From: an uncultured Dysosmobacter sp.
GTDB lineage: Bacteria; Bacillota; Clostridia; Oscillospirales; Oscillospiraceae
Direction: 5' to 3'
Length of the DNA: 64,000 bases
NCBI GenBank assembly: GCA_934563745.1
Contig: CAKTHE010000001.1
Coordinates: forward strand, 1-64,000
The stretch's first letter is position 1. Every line of letters begins with the position of its first letter. The notes beneath the pieces were generated by a model. It did no database searches, had not been told where the DNA came from, and worked only from the letters and a program-made list of their open reading frames with translations. Below, one piece after another: positions 1 to 9,563 of the stretch. Position numbers and translations under genes: made by a program.

Positions 1-740
1 ATTACGCCGAGGCCCACAACGTGCCGCTGAAGATCAGCCGCGAGACCAACTATTCCAAGGATAAGAACCTGTGGCACCTGAGCCATGAGGGCCTGGATCT
101 GGAGGATCCCGCCAACGAGCCGGATTACGACAAGCCCGGCTTCCTGGAGATGGGCGTGTCTCCCTTCAAGGCGCCGGACGAGCCCACCTATGTGACCATC
201 GACTTTGAAGCCGGCGCTCCGGTGGCGCTGAACGGCGAGAAGATGAAGGCCAGCAAGATCATCGAAAAGCTCAATGCCATCGGCGGCGCCAACGGCATCG
301 GCATCATCGATATTGTGGAGAACCGGCTGATCGGCATGAAAGACCGCGGCGTTTATGAGACTCCGGGCGGCTCGATCCTCTACTTCGCCCACGAGCATCT
401 GGAGATGCTCACCGTGGATAAAGATACGCTCCACGAGAAGCAGAAGCTGGCTGTGGATCTGGCGGACCAGATCTATAACGGCAAGTGGTATTCTCCGCTG
501 ACGGAGGCGCTGGTGGCCTTCGCCAACGAGTCCAACAAGCATGTCACCGGCACGGTGAAGCTGAAGCTCTACAAGGGCAACATCATTCCGGCCGGCACCA
601 CTTCTCCGTACTCTTTGTATTCGGAGGATCTGGTGACCTTCGGCGAGAGCGATTATGACCAGGCCCAGGCCGCCGGCTTCATCAACATCTGGGGCCTGCC
701 CACGAAGGTGCAGGCGCTGCAGGAGAAGGGCAAGCTGTAA
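1..740 (+). CDS. argG: Argininosuccinate synthase, 3' part (5' end outside window)
   Basis: Carboxy-terminal about 246 residues of argininosuccinate synthase, which joins citrulline and aspartate with ATP to make argininosuccinate in the cytoplasm. The reading frame is open from base 3, so the start lies upstream of the window. The visible part carries the family-typical stretches [42 protein letters not shown] and the late KLYKGNI segment, which form the citrulline/aspartate-binding and tetramerisation region. It is first in a co-directional arginine cluster, 116 bases before argH, which uses its product. No terminator is seen between the two genes. Identity is secure; start and length cannot be judged. 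Confidence 0.97.
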   Translation, partial: YAEAHNVPLKISRETNYSKDKNLWHLSHEGLDLEDPANEPDYDKPGFLEMGVSPFKAPDEPTYVTIDFEAGAPVALNGEKMKASKIIEKLNAIGGANGIGIIDIVENRLIGMKDRGVYETPGGSILYFAHEHLEMLTVDKDTLHEKQKLAVDLADQIYNGKWYSPLTEALVAFANESNKHVTGTVKLKLYKGNIIPAGTTSPYSLYSEDLVTFGESDYDQAQAAGFINIWGLPTKVQALQEKGKL

Positions 741-856
741 GCGGCCCGGGGGACGGGTCCCGCCGGAACGAACCTTCCCTGAACAATGACAAAACACACA
801 GCTGCGGGACGGAGAATTTCTTCGCCCCGCGTCTGCCATGAAAGGAATCAAACGCT

Positions 857-2236
857 ATGAAACTTTGGGGCGGCCGCTTTCAGAAGGAGACCGACAACCT
901 TGTAAACGACTTCAATGCCTCCATCCAGTTCGACGAACGGCTTTACCGGGAGGATATTACCGGCTCTATGGCCCACGCGGCCATGCTGGCCCAGTGCGGC
1001 ATTATCTCCCAGGCCGACGCGGAGGCAATCCGCAAGGGCCTGCAGGGGATCCTGGAGGATGTGGAGGCCGGCAAGGTGGAATTCACCGCCGAGAATGAGG
1101 ACATTCATATGAACGTGGAGGCGCTGCTGACGGCCCGCATCGGCGACGCGGGCAAGCGCCTGCATACGGCCCGCAGCCGCAACGACCAGGTGGCGCTGGA
1201 TTTTCGGATGTACGTCCGCGAGCAGATCCCGACGATCATCGGACAGCTTCTGGAGCTGGAGCGGGTGCTCTGCCGCCGGGCGGAGGATTATCAGACTGCC
1301 GTTATGCCCGGCTATACACACCTGCAGCGGGCCCAGCCGATCTCGTTTGCCCAGCATCTGATGGCTTATGCCAACATGTTCGCCCGGGACGTGACCCGGC
1401 TGGAGGACTGCAAAAAGCGCCTGAACGAATGCCCGCTGGGCTCCGGCGCCCTGGCCGGAACCACCTATCCCATCAACCGTTTTCTGACGGCCGGAGCACT
1501 GGGCTTTGACGGGCCGATGTCCAACTCCCTGGACGGCGTCAGCGACCGGGACTACGCCCTGGAGCTGCTGAGCGCGCTGTCCATATTGATGATGCACCTG
1601 AGCCGCTTTTCCGAGGAGATTATCCTCTGGTGCAGTTGGGAGTTTAAATTTATCGAGCTGGATGACGCCTATGCCACCGGCTCGTCCATCATGCCGCAGA
1701 AGAAGAACCCCGATGTGGCGGAGCTGGTGCGGGGAAAGACCGGCCGGGTTTATGGGGATCTGATGAGTCTGCTGACGGCCATGAAGGGGCTGCCCCTTGC
1801 ATACAACAAGGACATGCAGGAGGACAAAGAGCCGGTGTTTGACGCCATCGACACGGTGGAGATGTGCCTGCCGGTGTTCGCGGCGATGATCGACACCATG
1901 ACCGTCCGCACGGACAATATGCGCAAGGCGGCGGGACACGGCTTCATCAACGCGACGGACTGCGCCGACTATCTGACCAAAAAGGGAATGCCCTTCCGGG
2001 ATGCCTATACCGTTACCGGCCGGCTGGTGGCGGCCTGCACGGCCCAGGGCAAGACACTGGAGGAGCTGACGCTGGAGGAGTTCCGGGCGGTTTCGCCGCT
2101 GTTTGAACAAGATGTTTACGATGCGCTGAATCTGGAAAACTGCATGGCTCTGCGCAAAAGCTACGGCGGTCCCGCCGTGGAGGAGACGACGCGCCAGATC
2201 GAAGCCATCCGAAAATTTGCGGCGGAGCGGGCATAA
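857..2236 (+). CDS. argH: Argininosuccinate lyase
   Basis: Splits argininosuccinate into arginine and fumarate, the last step of arginine synthesis. At 459 residues it has the usual family length. The superfamily signature [12 protein letters not shown] is intact near residue 280, and the amino end [13 protein letters not shown] is the classical ArgH opening. [15 protein letters not shown], with the substrate-binding arginine, lies near residue 105. The ATG at 857 follows AAAGGA at 841-846 and fits the family start. It lies between argG and argC on the same strand and is probably part of one transcript. Confidence 0.98.
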   Translation: MKLWGGRFQKETDNLVNDFNASIQFDERLYREDITGSMAHAAMLAQCGIISQADAEAIRKGLQGILEDVEAGKVEFTAENEDIHMNVEALLTARIGDAGKRLHTARSRNDQVALDFRMYVREQIPTIIGQLLELERVLCRRAEDYQTAVMPGYTHLQRAQPISFAQHLMAYANMFARDVTRLEDCKKRLNECPLGSGALAGTTYPINRFLTAGALGFDGPMSNSLDGVSDRDYALELLSALSILMMHLSRFSEEIILWCSWEFKFIELDDAYATGSSIMPQKKNPDVAELVRGKTGRVYGDLMSLLTAMKGLPLAYNKDMQEDKEPVFDAIDTVEMCLPVFAAMIDTMTVRTDNMRKAAGHGFINATDCADYLTKKGMPFRDAYTVTGRLVAACTAQGKTLEELTLEEFRAVSPLFEQDVYDALNLENCMALRKSYGGPAVEETTRQIEAIRKFAAERA

Positions 2237-2280
2237 GAGAAGCTGCCTGCACGGCCGGATGAAAGGAAGCGCGCGGTTTT

Positions 2281-3237
2281 ATGAAGCCGAAGGTATACAT
2301 TGACGGGCAGGAGGGAACCACGGGCCTGCAGATTTACGACCGGCTGGCGGGCCGGACGGACCTGACCCTGCTGCGCATCGACGCACAGCAGCGCAAGGAT
2401 CCTGCGGCGCGGAAAGCGCTGATGGACGCGGCGGATGTGGTGTTCCTCTGCCTGCCGGATGCGGCGGCGGTGGAGGCGGTTAATCTGGTGGAGAATCCCC
2501 GGACCCGTATCATCGATGCATCCACCGCGCACCGGACGGCACCCGGCTGGGTCTATGGCTTTCCAGAGCTGGGGAAGGAGCAGCGTGCGGCCATTGCACA
2601 GGCAAAGCGCGTGGCGAATCCTGGCTGCCACGCGACCGGACTGATCGCGTCGGCGGCGCCGCTGGTGCGGCTTGGAATTCTGGATCCGGATGCGCAGATC
2701 TACTGTTATTCCCTGACCGGGTATTCCGGCGGAGGAAAGAAAATGATTGCCGAATATGAGGATCCGGACCGGGACCCGATCCATGCATCCAGCCGGATCT
2801 ACGGGCTGAATTTGAAGCATAAGCACCTGCCGGAGATGCAGGCGGTCTGCGGCCTGCGCCGCAAGCCCTTGTTTTCGCCGGTGGTGGGCGATTTTTATAA
2901 GGGTATGGCCACCACGGTGATGCTCTGCCGGGATCAGCTGGCAAAGCCGCTCTCCGGAGCGGAGGTGCGGGACGCGCTGGCGGAATTTTATGCGGGGCAG
3001 CGCTTTGTCAGCGTCGCTCCTTACGGCGGGGATGGTCCCGCGCTTTACGCCGCCGCCCTGGCCGGGACCAACCGGCTGCGGCTGGAGGTTGCCGGCAGTG
3101 ACGATCAGATCACGGTGACGGCCCTGTTTGACAATCTGGGCAAAGGCGCTTCCGGTGCCGCTGTTCAGAATATGAACCTGATGCTGGGCCTGGATGAAGG
3201 CGCTGGGCTTGAGGAAGCGCCGCAGGGCTCCCTTTAA
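2281..3237 (+). CDS. argC: N-acetyl-gamma-glutamyl-phosphate reductase, short (type 2) form
   Basis: NADPH-dependent reduction of N-acetylglutamyl phosphate to the semialdehyde, third step of the acetylated ornithine route. At 318 residues with the opening KVYIDGQEGTTGLQIYDRL, it belongs to the shorter AGPR type 2 group rather than the roughly 345-residue type. The catalytic cysteine sits in ANPGCHATG around residue 117. GYSGGGKKMI and the HKHLPEMQ stretch match the substrate-binding part. The ATG at 2281 follows GAAAGGAAG with a rather long spacer. It sits 44 bases after argH. Confidence 0.95.
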   Translation: MKPKVYIDGQEGTTGLQIYDRLAGRTDLTLLRIDAQQRKDPAARKALMDAADVVFLCLPDAAAVEAVNLVENPRTRIIDASTAHRTAPGWVYGFPELGKEQRAAIAQAKRVANPGCHATGLIASAAPLVRLGILDPDAQIYCYSLTGYSGGGKKMIAEYEDPDRDPIHASSRIYGLNLKHKHLPEMQAVCGLRRKPLFSPVVGDFYKGMATTVMLCRDQLAKPLSGAEVRDALAEFYAGQRFVSVAPYGGDGPALYAAALAGTNRLRLEVAGSDDQITVTALFDNLGKGASGAAVQNMNLMLGLDEGAGLEEAPQGSL

Positions 3238-3286
3238 GAACGTGATGGGCCGCGGCCGGCGGGCTGCGGCGTGAGGAGGAATTGTG

Positions 3287-4510
3287 ATGAAATGGATCGA
3301 GGGCGGCGTATGCGCCGCGCAGGGCTTCCGGGCAGCGGGTCTGCATGTGGGTGTGAAAAGCCATAAACCGGAGAAGAAGGATTTGGCACTGATCGTCTCC
3401 GACGTGCCCTGCACGGCGGCCGGCGTGTTTACAAGAAATGTGGTCAAGGCGGCGCCGATTCACGTGACGAAAAAGCATCTGGCGGCCGGCCCGGTCCGGG
3501 CTGTCGTGGCCAACAGCGGCAACGCCAATGCCTGCGCGCCGCTGGGGGAGGAGAATGCGGAGCGGATGTGCGCCGCAGCGGCCGAAGTTGTGGGCTGTCG
3601 CCCGGAGGAGATCCTGGTGTCCTCCACGGGCGTGATCGGACAGACCCTGAAGATCGGCGTGATCGAAGAGGGGCTCCCTGTGCTTGCGGGGATGCTGGAG
3701 CATTCCGCCGTCGGCAGCGACGGGGCGGCCAACGCCATTATGACCACGGACACGGTAAAGAAGGAAGTGGCCGTGGAAACGGAGGTGGGCGGCAAGACCA
3801 TCCGCCTGGGCGGCATCGCCAAGGGATCCGGCATGATCCACCCCAATATGGGCACGATGTTGTGCTTTTTGACAACGGACTGTGCCATTTCCCAGGAGAT
3901 GATCCACGAGGCCCTGCTGGAGGTCAGCGCGGTGAGCTTTAACCGGATCAGCGTGGATGGCGATACGTCCACCAACGACACCTGCCTGGTTTTGGCCAAC
4001 GGCCTGGCCGGCAATCCGGAGATTTCGGAAAAGAACGCCGATTATCAGGCATTCACCGCGGCCCTGCGGGAGATCTGCACGGCATTGGCCCGGAAGATGG
4101 CGTCGGATGGCGAGGGTGCCAAGCACCTGATCACCTGCACCGTGACGGGCGGCCGGGACGAGGCAATGGCGGAGACGGTGGCCAAGTCCGTGGTTTCGTC
4201 CACGCTGACCAAGGCGGCCATCTTCGGCGCAGACGCCAACTGGGGCCGCGTCCTGTGCGCTATGGGCTATTCCGGCGCACAGTTTGACCCGGAGAAGGTG
4301 GGTGTCTGCTTTGCCAGCGCCGCCGGTAGCATTGAGGTCTGCCGCAGCGGCCGGGGTGTCGATTTTGATGAGGACCTGGCCAAGAAGATCCTGACGGAGC
4401 ATGATGTGGAGATCCGCATCACCATGGGCGAGGGAACGGCCGCCTGCACATGCTGGGGCTGCGACATCACCTATGAGTATATCAAGATCAACGGGGACTA
4501 TCGTACCTGA
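3287..4510 (+). CDS. argJ: Bifunctional ornithine acetyltransferase / N-acetylglutamate synthase
   Basis: Moves the acetyl group from N-acetylornithine to glutamate, which makes the pathway cyclic; many ArgJ proteins also use acetyl-CoA. The frame is open from GTG 3284, but ATG 3287 is the better start because AGGAGGA ends six bases before it; this gives 407 residues. The self-cleavage region KGSGMIHPNMGTML is present, and the nucleophile should be Thr190. The residue before it is glycine, where alanine is most often seen. Downstream FLTTD and the ANWGRVLCAMG stretch fit the beta chain. It lies between argC and argB. Confidence 0.97.
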   Translation: MKWIEGGVCAAQGFRAAGLHVGVKSHKPEKKDLALIVSDVPCTAAGVFTRNVVKAAPIHVTKKHLAAGPVRAVVANSGNANACAPLGEENAERMCAAAAEVVGCRPEEILVSSTGVIGQTLKIGVIEEGLPVLAGMLEHSAVGSDGAANAIMTTDTVKKEVAVETEVGGKTIRLGGIAKGSGMIHPNMGTMLCFLTTDCAISQEMIHEALLEVSAVSFNRISVDGDTSTNDTCLVLANGLAGNPEISEKNADYQAFTAALREICTALARKMASDGEGAKHLITCTVTGGRDEAMAETVAKSVVSSTLTKAAIFGADANWGRVLCAMGYSGAQFDPEKVGVCFASAAGSIEVCRSGRGVDFDEDLAKKILTEHDVEIRITMGEGTAACTCWGCDITYEYIKINGDYRT

Positions 4511-4585
4511 CATACCATGGCGCCTGCGGGGCTTTGCATCCGGCGGGCGCGGAATGGGTTGTGATTCCGAAAAAGAAAGAATGTG

Positions 4586-5455
4586 ATGAGTTCCATGTCT
4601 TCCCATGAACAGCAGGCCCAGACCCTGGTGGAGGCGCTGCCCTATATTCAAAAGTTTACCGGAAAGACCATTGTGGTCAAGTACGGCGGAAATGCCATGA
4701 TCTCCGACACGCTGCGCAAGGCGGTGATGAGCGATATCATTTTGCTGAGCCTGGTCGGCATCCGGGTCGTGGTGGTCCACGGCGGCGGGCCGGAAATCAA
4801 CGAAATGCTCAAAAAGCTTGGAAAAGAAACGCATTTTGTGGATGGCCTGCGCTACACGGACGAAGAGACGATGGATGTAGTCCAGAGCGTACTGTGCGGA
4901 AAGGTCAACAAGAATCTGGTGGCGCAGCTGAATCGCCTGGGCGGCCAGGCGGTGGGTCTGTGCGGCATGGATGCAGCGCTCTTCCAGGCGGAGGCACTGG
5001 ACCCCAAATACGGCCTGGTGGGCCGGATCACCGGCGTGAATCCGGAACCGGTCCGCAATGCGCTGGCCTCGGGCTATATTCCGGTGGTCTCCACGGTGGC
5101 GCAGGGGGTAGATGCCGAAACGGCTTATAACATCAATGCGGACACGGCGGCTGCACGCCTGGCGGAGGCCCTGCAGGCGGAGAAGCTGATTCTTCTGACC
5201 GATGTGCGGGGCCTTCTGAAGGACCCACACGACGAGCGGACGCTGATTCATGTGGTGCATACCTACGATGTGCCGGCCCTGGTGGCGGATGGAACGATCT
5301 CCGGCGGCATGATCCCCAAGATGGAATGCTGCGTGGATGCCATTAACGGCGGGGTGGAACGGGTGCACATTCTGGATGGGCGGATCCCCCACTCGATCCT
5401 GATCGAGCTGCTCAGTGACCGCGGCATCGGCACGATGCTGAAAAAAGAACTTTGA
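4586..5455 (+). CDS. argB: Acetylglutamate kinase
   Basis: Phosphorylates N-acetylglutamate with ATP, the second step of the pathway. Amino acid kinase fold with KYGGNAM near residue 30 and the VVHGGGPEIN glycine loop near residue 65. About 25 residues before KYGG include an EALPYIQKF-type helix, as in arginine-sensitive hexameric kinases, which suggests feedback inhibition by arginine; this is inference. The start is uncertain: GTG 4583, ATG 4586 and ATG 4595 are in frame, and only a weak AAAGAAAG precedes them. The stop is followed at 47 bases by the preferred argD start. Confidence 0.97.
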   Translation: MSSMSSHEQQAQTLVEALPYIQKFTGKTIVVKYGGNAMISDTLRKAVMSDIILLSLVGIRVVVVHGGGPEINEMLKKLGKETHFVDGLRYTDEETMDVVQSVLCGKVNKNLVAQLNRLGGQAVGLCGMDAALFQAEALDPKYGLVGRITGVNPEPVRNALASGYIPVVSTVAQGVDAETAYNINADTAAARLAEALQAEKLILLTDVRGLLKDPHDERTLIHVVHTYDVPALVADGTISGGMIPKMECCVDAINGGVERVHILDGRIPHSILIELLSDRGIGTMLKKEL

Positions 5456-5502
5456 GTGCCCGCTTCACGGACGCTTCGACTTTGGAAAGGGATGACGGAC
5501 TT

Positions 5503-6681
5503 ATGACTTCACAGCAGATCAAAGCGCTGACGGATCAGTATATCATGCACACCTACGGCCGCTTTCCGGTGGCGCTGGACCACGGCCAGGGCGCGACGCT
5601 TTACGATCCGGAGGGACATGCTTACATTGACTTTACCAGCGGGATCGGCGTAACGGACCTGGGCTATGGCTATACGCCCTGGGTAGACGCCATTACGGCG
5701 CAGGCCCAAAAGCTGGGGCACGTCTCCAACCTCTTTTACACGGAACCGGCAGCACGCCTGGCGGAGATCCTGTGCCAGCGCACGGGCGAAAGCTGCGTCT
5801 TTTTTGCAAACGGCGGCGGCGAAGCCAACGAGGGCATGATCAAGCTGGCCCGGAAGTACAGCTTTGACAAGTACGGCCAGGGCCGCGCTACGATCATCAC
5901 GCTGAACAACTCCTTCCACGGGCGGACCATCACCACCCTGATGGCCACCGGGCAGGAGCGGTTCCACAATTACTTCTTCCCCTTTACGGAGGGCTTCCGC
6001 TATGCGGATGCCGACAGTCTGGAGTCGCTGGAGGCCGCGGCGGGAGACGATGTGTGCGCCGTGATGGTGGAGCTGGTCCAGGGCGAGGGCGGTGTGCTGC
6101 CGCTGGATCCGGCCTATGTAAAGGCGGTGGCCGAGCTGTGCGGGAAGAGAGACTGGCTGCTGCTGGTGGATGAGGTGCAGAGCGGCGTAGGCCGCACGGG
6201 ACAGCTGTTTGCCTTCCAGCACTACGGGATCGTGCCGGATGTCGTCTCGTTCGCAAAGGGGATTGCCGGCGGCCTGCCGATGAGCGGCATTATGGCCAAT
6301 GAAAAGTGCCGCAATGTGCTGGGGCCGGGCACCCATGCCACGACCTTCGGTGCCAATCCGGTGTGCGCGGCGGCGGGCCTGGTGGTGCAGGAGACGCTCA
6401 GCGATGCCTTTTTGGCGGAGGTCCGGGAAAAAGGCGCTTACCTGCGCGCCCGGATCGAGGACATGGACCTGCCCTGCTTCGGGAAGACCCGGGGCCTGGG
6501 TCTGATGATCGGCGTGGAGGTGAAGCCCGGCTTTACCAACGGCGAAATTGCCACGGCGCTGATCGAGAACGGCCTTCTGGTGCTGACCGCAGGAGACGGG
6601 ATGCGCCTGCTGCCGCCGCTGGTCATTACCAGGGAAGAGATGGACAAGGGCCTGGAGATCATGAAAAAGACCCTGGGCTGA
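5503..6681 (+). CDS. argD: Acetylornithine aminotransferase
   Basis: PLP-dependent class III aminotransferase that makes N-acetylornithine from the semialdehyde and glutamate. At 392 residues it has normal length when started at ATG 5503 (MTSQQIKALTDQY). The open frame extends back to TTG 5452, overlapping argB, but the extra 17 residues do not resemble the family. ANGGGEANEGMIKLAR binds the phosphate, LLLVDEVQSGVGRTG carries the PLP-pairing aspartate and SFAKGIAGGLP holds the Schiff-base lysine. ArgD enzymes often also serve lysine synthesis. Confidence 0.96.
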   Translation: MTSQQIKALTDQYIMHTYGRFPVALDHGQGATLYDPEGHAYIDFTSGIGVTDLGYGYTPWVDAITAQAQKLGHVSNLFYTEPAARLAEILCQRTGESCVFFANGGGEANEGMIKLARKYSFDKYGQGRATIITLNNSFHGRTITTLMATGQERFHNYFFPFTEGFRYADADSLESLEAAAGDDVCAVMVELVQGEGGVLPLDPAYVKAVAELCGKRDWLLLVDEVQSGVGRTGQLFAFQHYGIVPDVVSFAKGIAGGLPMSGIMANEKCRNVLGPGTHATTFGANPVCAAAGLVVQETLSDAFLAEVREKGAYLRARIEDMDLPCFGKTRGLGLMIGVEVKPGFTNGEIATALIENGLLVLTAGDGMRLLPPLVITREEMDKGLEIMKKTLG

Positions 6682-6789
6682 GCCTGCCGCCCCGCAGAAA
6701 ACACGGGATCGCGGCAGACAAAGCGACTACCACCGCACGCGCCGGGGCAAAGCGCCCGGTGCGGAACCAACTATAAAGGGGAGAGTACC

Positions 6790-7773
6790 ATGGATAAGCA
6801 AATGCATTTTCTCAAGCTTCTGGACTTTACACCCGCGCAGATCCAGCAGTTTCTGGATACGGCGGCGGATCTGAAGGCCAAGAAGAAAGCGGGGATCCCG
6901 CACCGGTACCTGGAAGGAAAGAACGTCGCCCTGATTTTTGAGAAGACCTCCACCCGCACCCGCTGCGCATTTGAGGTGGCGGCGCAGGATCTTGGTATGG
7001 GCTCTACGTATCTGGGCCCCACCGGCAGCCAGATCGGCGTGAAGGAGTCCATTGCCGACACGGCCCGGGTCCTGGGACGCATGTACGATGGGATCGAATA
7101 CCGCGGCTTTGGCCAGCAGCTGGTGGAAGAGCTGGCCCAATATGCCGGCGTTCCGGTTTTTAACGGTTTGACCAACGAGTTCCATCCCACGCAGATCCTG
7201 GCGGACTTCCTGACCATTCAGGAGCACTTTGGCAAGCTCCGGGGCGTGAAGCTGGTGTATATGGGCGACGCCCGGTTCAACATGGGCAATTCCCTGATGG
7301 TGGGCTGCGCCAAGATGGGCATGCACTTTGTCGCCTGCGCGCCGAAGGCGTATATGCCGGATCCGGCTTTGGTGGAGACCTGCCAGGCCATCGCGGCGGA
7401 GACTGGGGCCGTCCTGGAGTTCCAGGAGGATCCCATGGAAGCCACCAAGGGCGCCGATGTGATCTATACGGATGTGTGGGTCTCCATGGGCGAGCCAGTG
7501 GAAGTCTGGGCCGAGCGGATCGCGGCCCTGGGACCCTATCAGGTAACTCAGCAGCTGATGGACAACGCCGGACCGCAGTGCAAATTCATGCACTGCCTGC
7601 CCGCCTACCATGACCACAAGACCAAGGTGGGCAAGGAGATGGGCGAAAAGTTCGGCCGTGACGCCATGGAGGTCACGGATGAGGTGTTTGAAGGCCCGGC
7701 CTCCATCGTCTTTGACGAGGCGGAAAACCGGATGCACACCATCAAGGCCGTCATGTACGAGCTGATGAAGTAA
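6790..7773 (+). CDS. argF: Ornithine carbamoyltransferase
   Basis: Makes citrulline from ornithine and carbamoyl phosphate, feeding argG. The 327-residue protein has the carbamoyl-phosphate motif [12 protein letters not shown] near residue 53 and the ornithine-loop HCLPAYHD near residue 270, whose cysteine is catalytic. AAAGGGGAG precedes ATG 6790. It is last in the cluster, 108 bases after argD, and a strong terminator follows at once, so the argG-argF unit probably ends here. A catabolic (arginine deiminase) role is unlikely because no arcA or arcC is nearby. Confidence 0.97.
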   Translation: MDKQMHFLKLLDFTPAQIQQFLDTAADLKAKKKAGIPHRYLEGKNVALIFEKTSTRTRCAFEVAAQDLGMGSTYLGPTGSQIGVKESIADTARVLGRMYDGIEYRGFGQQLVEELAQYAGVPVFNGLTNEFHPTQILADFLTIQEHFGKLRGVKLVYMGDARFNMGNSLMVGCAKMGMHFVACAPKAYMPDPALVETCQAIAAETGAVLEFQEDPMEATKGADVIYTDVWVSMGEPVEVWAERIAALGPYQVTQQLMDNAGPQCKFMHCLPAYHDHKTKVGKEMGEKFGRDAMEVTDEVFEGPASIVFDEAENRMHTIKAVMYELMK

Positions 7774-7792
7774 GTCCATACGAACGCATTGA

Positions 7793-7832
7793 AAAAGCGC
7801 CCCTCCGACAAAGCCGGGGGGGCGCTTTTCGT
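7793..7832 (+). terminator. Intrinsic terminator after argF
   Basis: A stem of AAAAGCGCCCCTCC with GGGGGGGCGCTTTT (14 pairs including one wobble) and a short loop, 20 bases after the argF stop. It closes the arginine operon and would also partly work for the convergent gene ending at 7926. Confidence 0.85.
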
Positions 7833-7925
7833 GCTGTGCAGGAGAGGCGGGGCAGAAAACACGGGCAAATCCAATACGCATCGTAATAATGAGACGAAAT
7901 ATTACAAAATAGGACAGTGATCGCC

Positions 7926-9266
7926 TCAACGGATGGTATAGCCGGGCTTCCAGATATAATCGTTCCAGTCACCCTTGGAGTCCTTTTCCGCTACCTTTCC
8001 CTCCGCATCCGCGCCGAACGCGTTGAGGACCGTGTATGTGGTCCGCCCCAGATCATCGGTGGTGCGGATCACGGCCACCACGGTATCGCCCGGAGCCAGC
8101 TGGTAGCGGAAGCCGTAATCGGAGAAGGCGGACATGGACACCATCCCGCTTTCCTGCCAAAGGGCCGCCGCTTCCTTGACAGGCTGGACCTGTTCCGGCG
8201 TCGTTTCCTGGTTGCGATACAGGCACAGGTCCACCGCGGTGGGGCTGATGGAATAGGGACTGTCCGAGGCGATATACAGGTTCAGATTCTGCAGCCGGAC
8301 CTCGTTGGTGCTGGATGACCAGCTGGTATCCAGCGAGGCGGTGACCTGCAGACGGAGCGCATCCGGAGAGCAGGAATACAAAGTGTCCACCAGGGCGGAG
8401 CGGCTGCGGGTTTCCTCAGTTAAAACGATGGTGACAGCCAGGGTATCGTCCATGGGAACGGTCCAGCCCTCTGCGGAAAAGACGCCGTCTTTCCGCACCG
8501 CATCCGTCTGCAGGGTGCGCCCATCGGAGAGCGTCAGGGTAAAAATGCCGGTGGTATCGGCGCTCCACTCCTTGACGCTGGCGGAGACGCGCAGGGTCAC
8601 GGTTTGTGCTTCCAGGGAGATGCTTTGGATCTCTACGCTAGAATCGTACAATATATAGGAATTTTCGCTCAATATAGTGCGTATCTGCCCGGAGAGACCG
8701 GATACATTCTGGGTCAGCTCCCGTTGAAGCTGATCGACTTTACGGCCCAGCTGCTCCACCTGCTGCCCGGTCTGAACCAGTCGGGAGCCCAGTGCGATCA
8801 GCACTCCTGCGCACAGTATGCCGGCAAGCAGGCAGAGAACCAGCCGCCATCCCCGGGGACGACGGGATCGGCGGAAGGCGGCCAGGTATTTGGCTGCGAT
8901 GGCTTCGGCGGCTGCCAGCTCCCGGGGAGAAAGGGGCGCCTCCGGGGTGCCGTCCGTGTCTGTGCAGGAAGCCTGCGCGGCCCCTTCTGCGGGGGCGGGC
9001 GCATCGGCGTCATCGGTCAAAGAAGGGGCGGCGTTTCCCGCGCTCTGACCGGCGGCGGGCTCCACCCCCAGAAGCTGCCCGACGGACAGCCCAAAGATAC
9101 GGCTCATGGCGATGAGTTTTTCCAGTTCCGGGATGGCGGCGTCGGCCTCCCATTTGCCGACGGCCTGCCGGCTGACGCCCAGGCGTTCGCCCAGGGCCTC
9201 CTGACTGAGTCCGGCGCGGCGGCGTTCTTCCTGAATTCGCAGACCCAGCGTGCTGGCGGAATGCAT
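7926..9266 (-). CDS. Membrane-anchored XRE-family regulator
   Basis: Cro/C1-type helix-turn-helix at residues about 8-64 (LSQEALGERLGVSRQAVGKWE), then an acidic, alanine-rich linker. One membrane segment follows at about 139-160 (LCLLAGILCAGVLIALG), next a heptad-like region (VEQLGRKVDQLQREL), then about 250 residues of beta-rich outer domain. This arrangement predicts a one-component sensor with DNA binding inside and an unknown sensing domain outside. The second of two close ATGs is chosen because AAGGAG lies nine bases from it and only three from the first (9272). It is divergent from the methyltransferase at 9564. The target and signal are not known. Confidence 0.85.
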   Translation of the reverse strand: MHSASTLGLRIQEERRRAGLSQEALGERLGVSRQAVGKWEADAAIPELEKLIAMSRIFGLSVGQLLGVEPAAGQSAGNAAPSLTDDADAPAPAEGAAQASCTDTDGTPEAPLSPRELAAAEAIAAKYLAAFRRSRRPRGWRLVLCLLAGILCAGVLIALGSRLVQTGQQVEQLGRKVDQLQRELTQNVSGLSGQIRTILSENSYILYDSSVEIQSISLEAQTVTLRVSASVKEWSADTTGIFTLTLSDGRTLQTDAVRKDGVFSAEGWTVPMDDTLAVTIVLTEETRSRSALVDTLYSCSPDALRLQVTASLDTSWSSSTNEVRLQNLNLYIASDSPYSISPTAVDLCLYRNQETTPEQVQPVKEAAALWQESGMVSMSAFSDYGFRYQLAPGDTVVAVIRTTDDLGRTTYTVLNAFGADAEGKVAEKDSKGDWNDYIWKPGYTIR

Positions 9267-9376
9267 GGACATCCACTCCTTTCTGGCTCAGTGTAGCATA
9301 CGGGGGAAAAGGCGGCTACCATCGGTGGGTTTCGGGTTGTCAACCGGCGGTTGCCGCCTGGAAAGCTGCTGTTTTT

Positions 9377-9382
9377 AGTATA
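9377..9382 (-). promoter_or_regulatory. Extended -10 element for the XRE gene
   Basis: On the reverse strand TGCTATACT is an extended -10 (TG-n-TATACT). No good -35 is visible at 17 bases. It would give a leader of roughly 105 bases before the XRE start. Confidence 0.5.
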
Positions 9383-9440
9383 GCATAGACAGGCGGCGGG
9401 GAAAAGCCCTGATACTAAGGATGACCGGACAGAGCCGCTC

Positions 9441-9469
9441 TTGCAAAGCGAAGGCACTCCTGCTATGAT
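9441..9469 (+). promoter_or_regulatory. SigA-type promoter for the methyltransferase gene
   Basis: TTGCAA and TATGAT are spaced by 17 bases, with a TG one base before the -10. Transcription would start near 9476 and run through the palindrome at 9531-9546 into the gene at 9564. Confidence 0.65.
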
Positions 9470-9530
9470 GGGGCTGAAAAGACGGACACCGCCGGGGCGG
9501 AACGGGCCCCGGCAGGATTCAAAAACAAAG

Positions 9531-9546
9531 GTTAGATTTCACTAAC
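9531..9546. promoter_or_regulatory. Palindrome GTTAG-N6-CTAAC, candidate operator
   Basis: A short inverted repeat in an AT-rich island just before the ribosome site of the methyltransferase. It resembles the TTAG...CTAA core seen in DtxR/MntR-type metal boxes, but it lies in the leader rather than at the promoter, and there is only one copy. Confidence 0.35.
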
Positions 9547-9563
9547 TTACAGGAGGACCCACT

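Noticed and set aside
738..778. GC-rich hairpin after argG
   Set aside because: Imperfect stem without T-tract, and argH follows closely; not called a terminator.
3110..5392. Reverse open frame of 760 codons opposite argJ and argB
   Set aside because: Shadow across two genes with complete catalytic motifs on the forward strand.
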